In this document: positions 13,702 through 14,360 of the stretch, in pieces
Layout: the number at the start of each line of letters is the position of its first letter
Position numbering within the stretch: the stretch's first letter is position 1
Source: JAFGPJ01 sp964439135
Lineage (GTDB): Bacteria; Planctomycetota; Phycisphaerae; Sedimentisphaerales; Anaerobacaceae
Reading direction: 5' to 3'
NCBI GenBank assembly: GCA_964439135.1
Contig: CAYTNN010000115.1
Span: 1-14,360, forward strand
Length of the DNA: 14,360 nucleotides
Translations under genes and position numbers: made by a program
Notes under the pieces: model-generated
What the model saw: only the letters and a program-made list of their open reading frames with translations
What the model was told of the DNA's origin: nothing
Database searches by the model: none

Positions 13702-13722
13702 GTTGTCGCAGTGACCGACAAC
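13702..13722. repeat. Intercistronic hairpin between mrpG and the ferredoxin gene
   Basis: GTTGTCG (13702-13708) and CGACAAC (13716-13722) form a perfect 7-bp stem with a 7-base loop. It begins 15 bases after the mrpG stop and ends 11 bases before the GGGAG ribosome site of the next gene. Without a T-tract it is not a typical terminator. It may protect or process the mRNA so the ferredoxin is made at a different level. Confidence 0.5.
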
Positions 13723-13747
13723 TGATAACTAATGGGAGTAAAGAAAA

Positions 13748-14356
13748 TTGCGTTTGCCGAAGTTAAGAGAATTAAAAGAAGCTGTCACCGCGGTTATTTC
13801 GCCGCGGTTTACCACCCGGTTTCCAGCTGAGCCCTGTATCGTGCCGAAGAAGTATCGAGGTAAGCCCGAATTCGATCTCGATACCTGTATCGGCTGCGGC
13901 GCCTGCGTAAATGTGTGCCCTTCAGGAGTCTGCCTGACGATGACCGACGACCTCGAGGCCGATCCACCCGTCAGGCGCATCACCCTGAATTACTACACGT
14001 GCATCTTCTGCGGCAACTGCAGCGAGTACTGCACTACCGAAAAGGGCATCAGCCTCTCGAACGAGTGGGACCTGGCCGGCATGGACCGCGGGGCGATGAC
14101 CGAGACGCACGAATTCGAGCTTCAGCTTTGCGAAAAATGCGGGGCGTTAATCGGCACCAAAAAGCATCTTGTCTGGCTCTACGAGAAACTCGGCCCGCTG
14201 GCATATACCAATCCTTCGCTATTGATCGCCAAGAGCGGCGAACTGACCAAAACGCCCCAGGATGTCCACAAGCCGAAGGGCGAAAATCCGCAGACGAGCG
14301 ACTTTATGCGAATTCTCTGCCCCAAGTGCAAGTGCGAGCTGAACATCCGGCTGTAA
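13748..14356 (+). CDS. HycF/HyfH/NuoI-like ferredoxin subunit with extra Cys site
   Basis: A 202-residue protein with two [4Fe-4S] motifs, C47-x2-C50-x2-C53-x3-C57-P and C85-x2-C88-x2-C91-x3-C95 (Thr instead of Pro after C95), the NuoI/MbhN pattern. It would link the polyferredoxin or soluble ferredoxin to the proximal cluster. The N-terminus has the conserved FPAEPCIVPKKYRGKPEF segment of HycF-type proteins. The C-terminal third adds C128-x2-C131 and C191-x2-C194-x-C196, resembling the extra cysteine pairs of HycF/HyfH, and may bind a mononuclear iron or zinc. Start is TTG 13748 with GGGAG (13734-13738) nine bases upstream. It is split from the other core genes by the whole Mrp set. Its stop is four bases from the window end, so the operon may continue. 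Confidence 0.88.
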   Translation: MRLPKLRELKEAVTAVISPRFTTRFPAEPCIVPKKYRGKPEFDLDTCIGCGACVNVCPSGVCLTMTDDLEADPPVRRITLNYYTCIFCGNCSEYCTTEKGISLSNEWDLAGMDRGAMTETHEFELQLCEKCGALIGTKKHLVWLYEKLGPLAYTNPSLLIAKSGELTKTPQDVHKPKGENPQTSDFMRILCPKCKCELNIRL

Positions 14357-14360
14357 AATT

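Noticed and set aside
13702..13738. Terminator and new promoter before the last ferredoxin gene
   Set aside because: The hairpin has no T-tract, and no convincing -35/-10 pair fits in the gap, so the gene is kept in the operon.
1..14360. tRNA, rRNA, CRISPR array, insertion sequence or prophage signs
   Set aside because: None seen: no repeat-spacer pattern, no transposase or integrase-like protein, no cloverleaf-like sequence found by eye.

Overview
The window holds most or all of one large operon from an anaerobic, probably fermentative bacterium: a membrane-bound, ion-translocating group 4 [NiFe] hydrogenase with a complete Mrp-type antiporter set and a predicted NAD(P)H-oxidising input module, headed by the redox-sensing repressor Rex. 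Coding regions are GC-moderate, intergenic DNA is AT-rich, and genes are tightly packed with ATGA overlaps and clear Shine-Dalgarno sites. The lineage cannot be fixed from the sequence. Protein style and spacer composition made me think of anaerobic Planctomycetota (Phycisphaerae-like), but this is a low-confidence impression.

Layout. Positions 1-1374 are sparsely coding. They hold several hairpins, an unrecognised 57-residue ORF on the minus strand (274-447), a membrane-anchored small protein with a Cys/His zinc-ribbon-like domain (620-916), a likely terminator (1149-1178), an AT-rich inverted repeat (1241-1282), a sigma70-like promoter (1285-1312) and an imperfect Rex operator (1327-1344). 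The rex gene (1375-1998) follows. After a 110-base gap comes a nearly gap-free run of 16 genes (2109-14356).

The 16 genes fall into four blocks: (i) two subunits like the beta/gamma subunits of sulfhydrogenase or AsrA/AsrB, plus a HycB-like polyferredoxin (2109-4541); (ii) a hydrogenase core of NuoH-, NuoB-, NuoC- and NuoD-like subunits (4538-7720), with the four Ni-binding cysteines intact in the large subunit; (iii) a full Mrp set in canonical A-B-C-D-E-F-G order, with MrpA split into two genes (7722-13687); (iv) a HycF/NuoI-like ferredoxin (13748-14356).

How it may work (inference). Electrons would pass from NAD(P)H through FAD and [2Fe-2S] (3161-3982), the AsrA-like protein, the polyferredoxins and the NuoB-like subunit to the NiFe site, making H2. 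Ion flow through MrpA- and MrpD-like channels would be coupled to this, in either direction. Rex releases DNA when NADH/NAD+ is high, so Rex control fits a role in disposing of excess NADH as H2. Two iron-sulfur proteins of the input module have lost expected cluster ligands (Q15/S18 in one, E322 in the other), which suggests an unusual electron path. No hydrogenase maturation genes are present.
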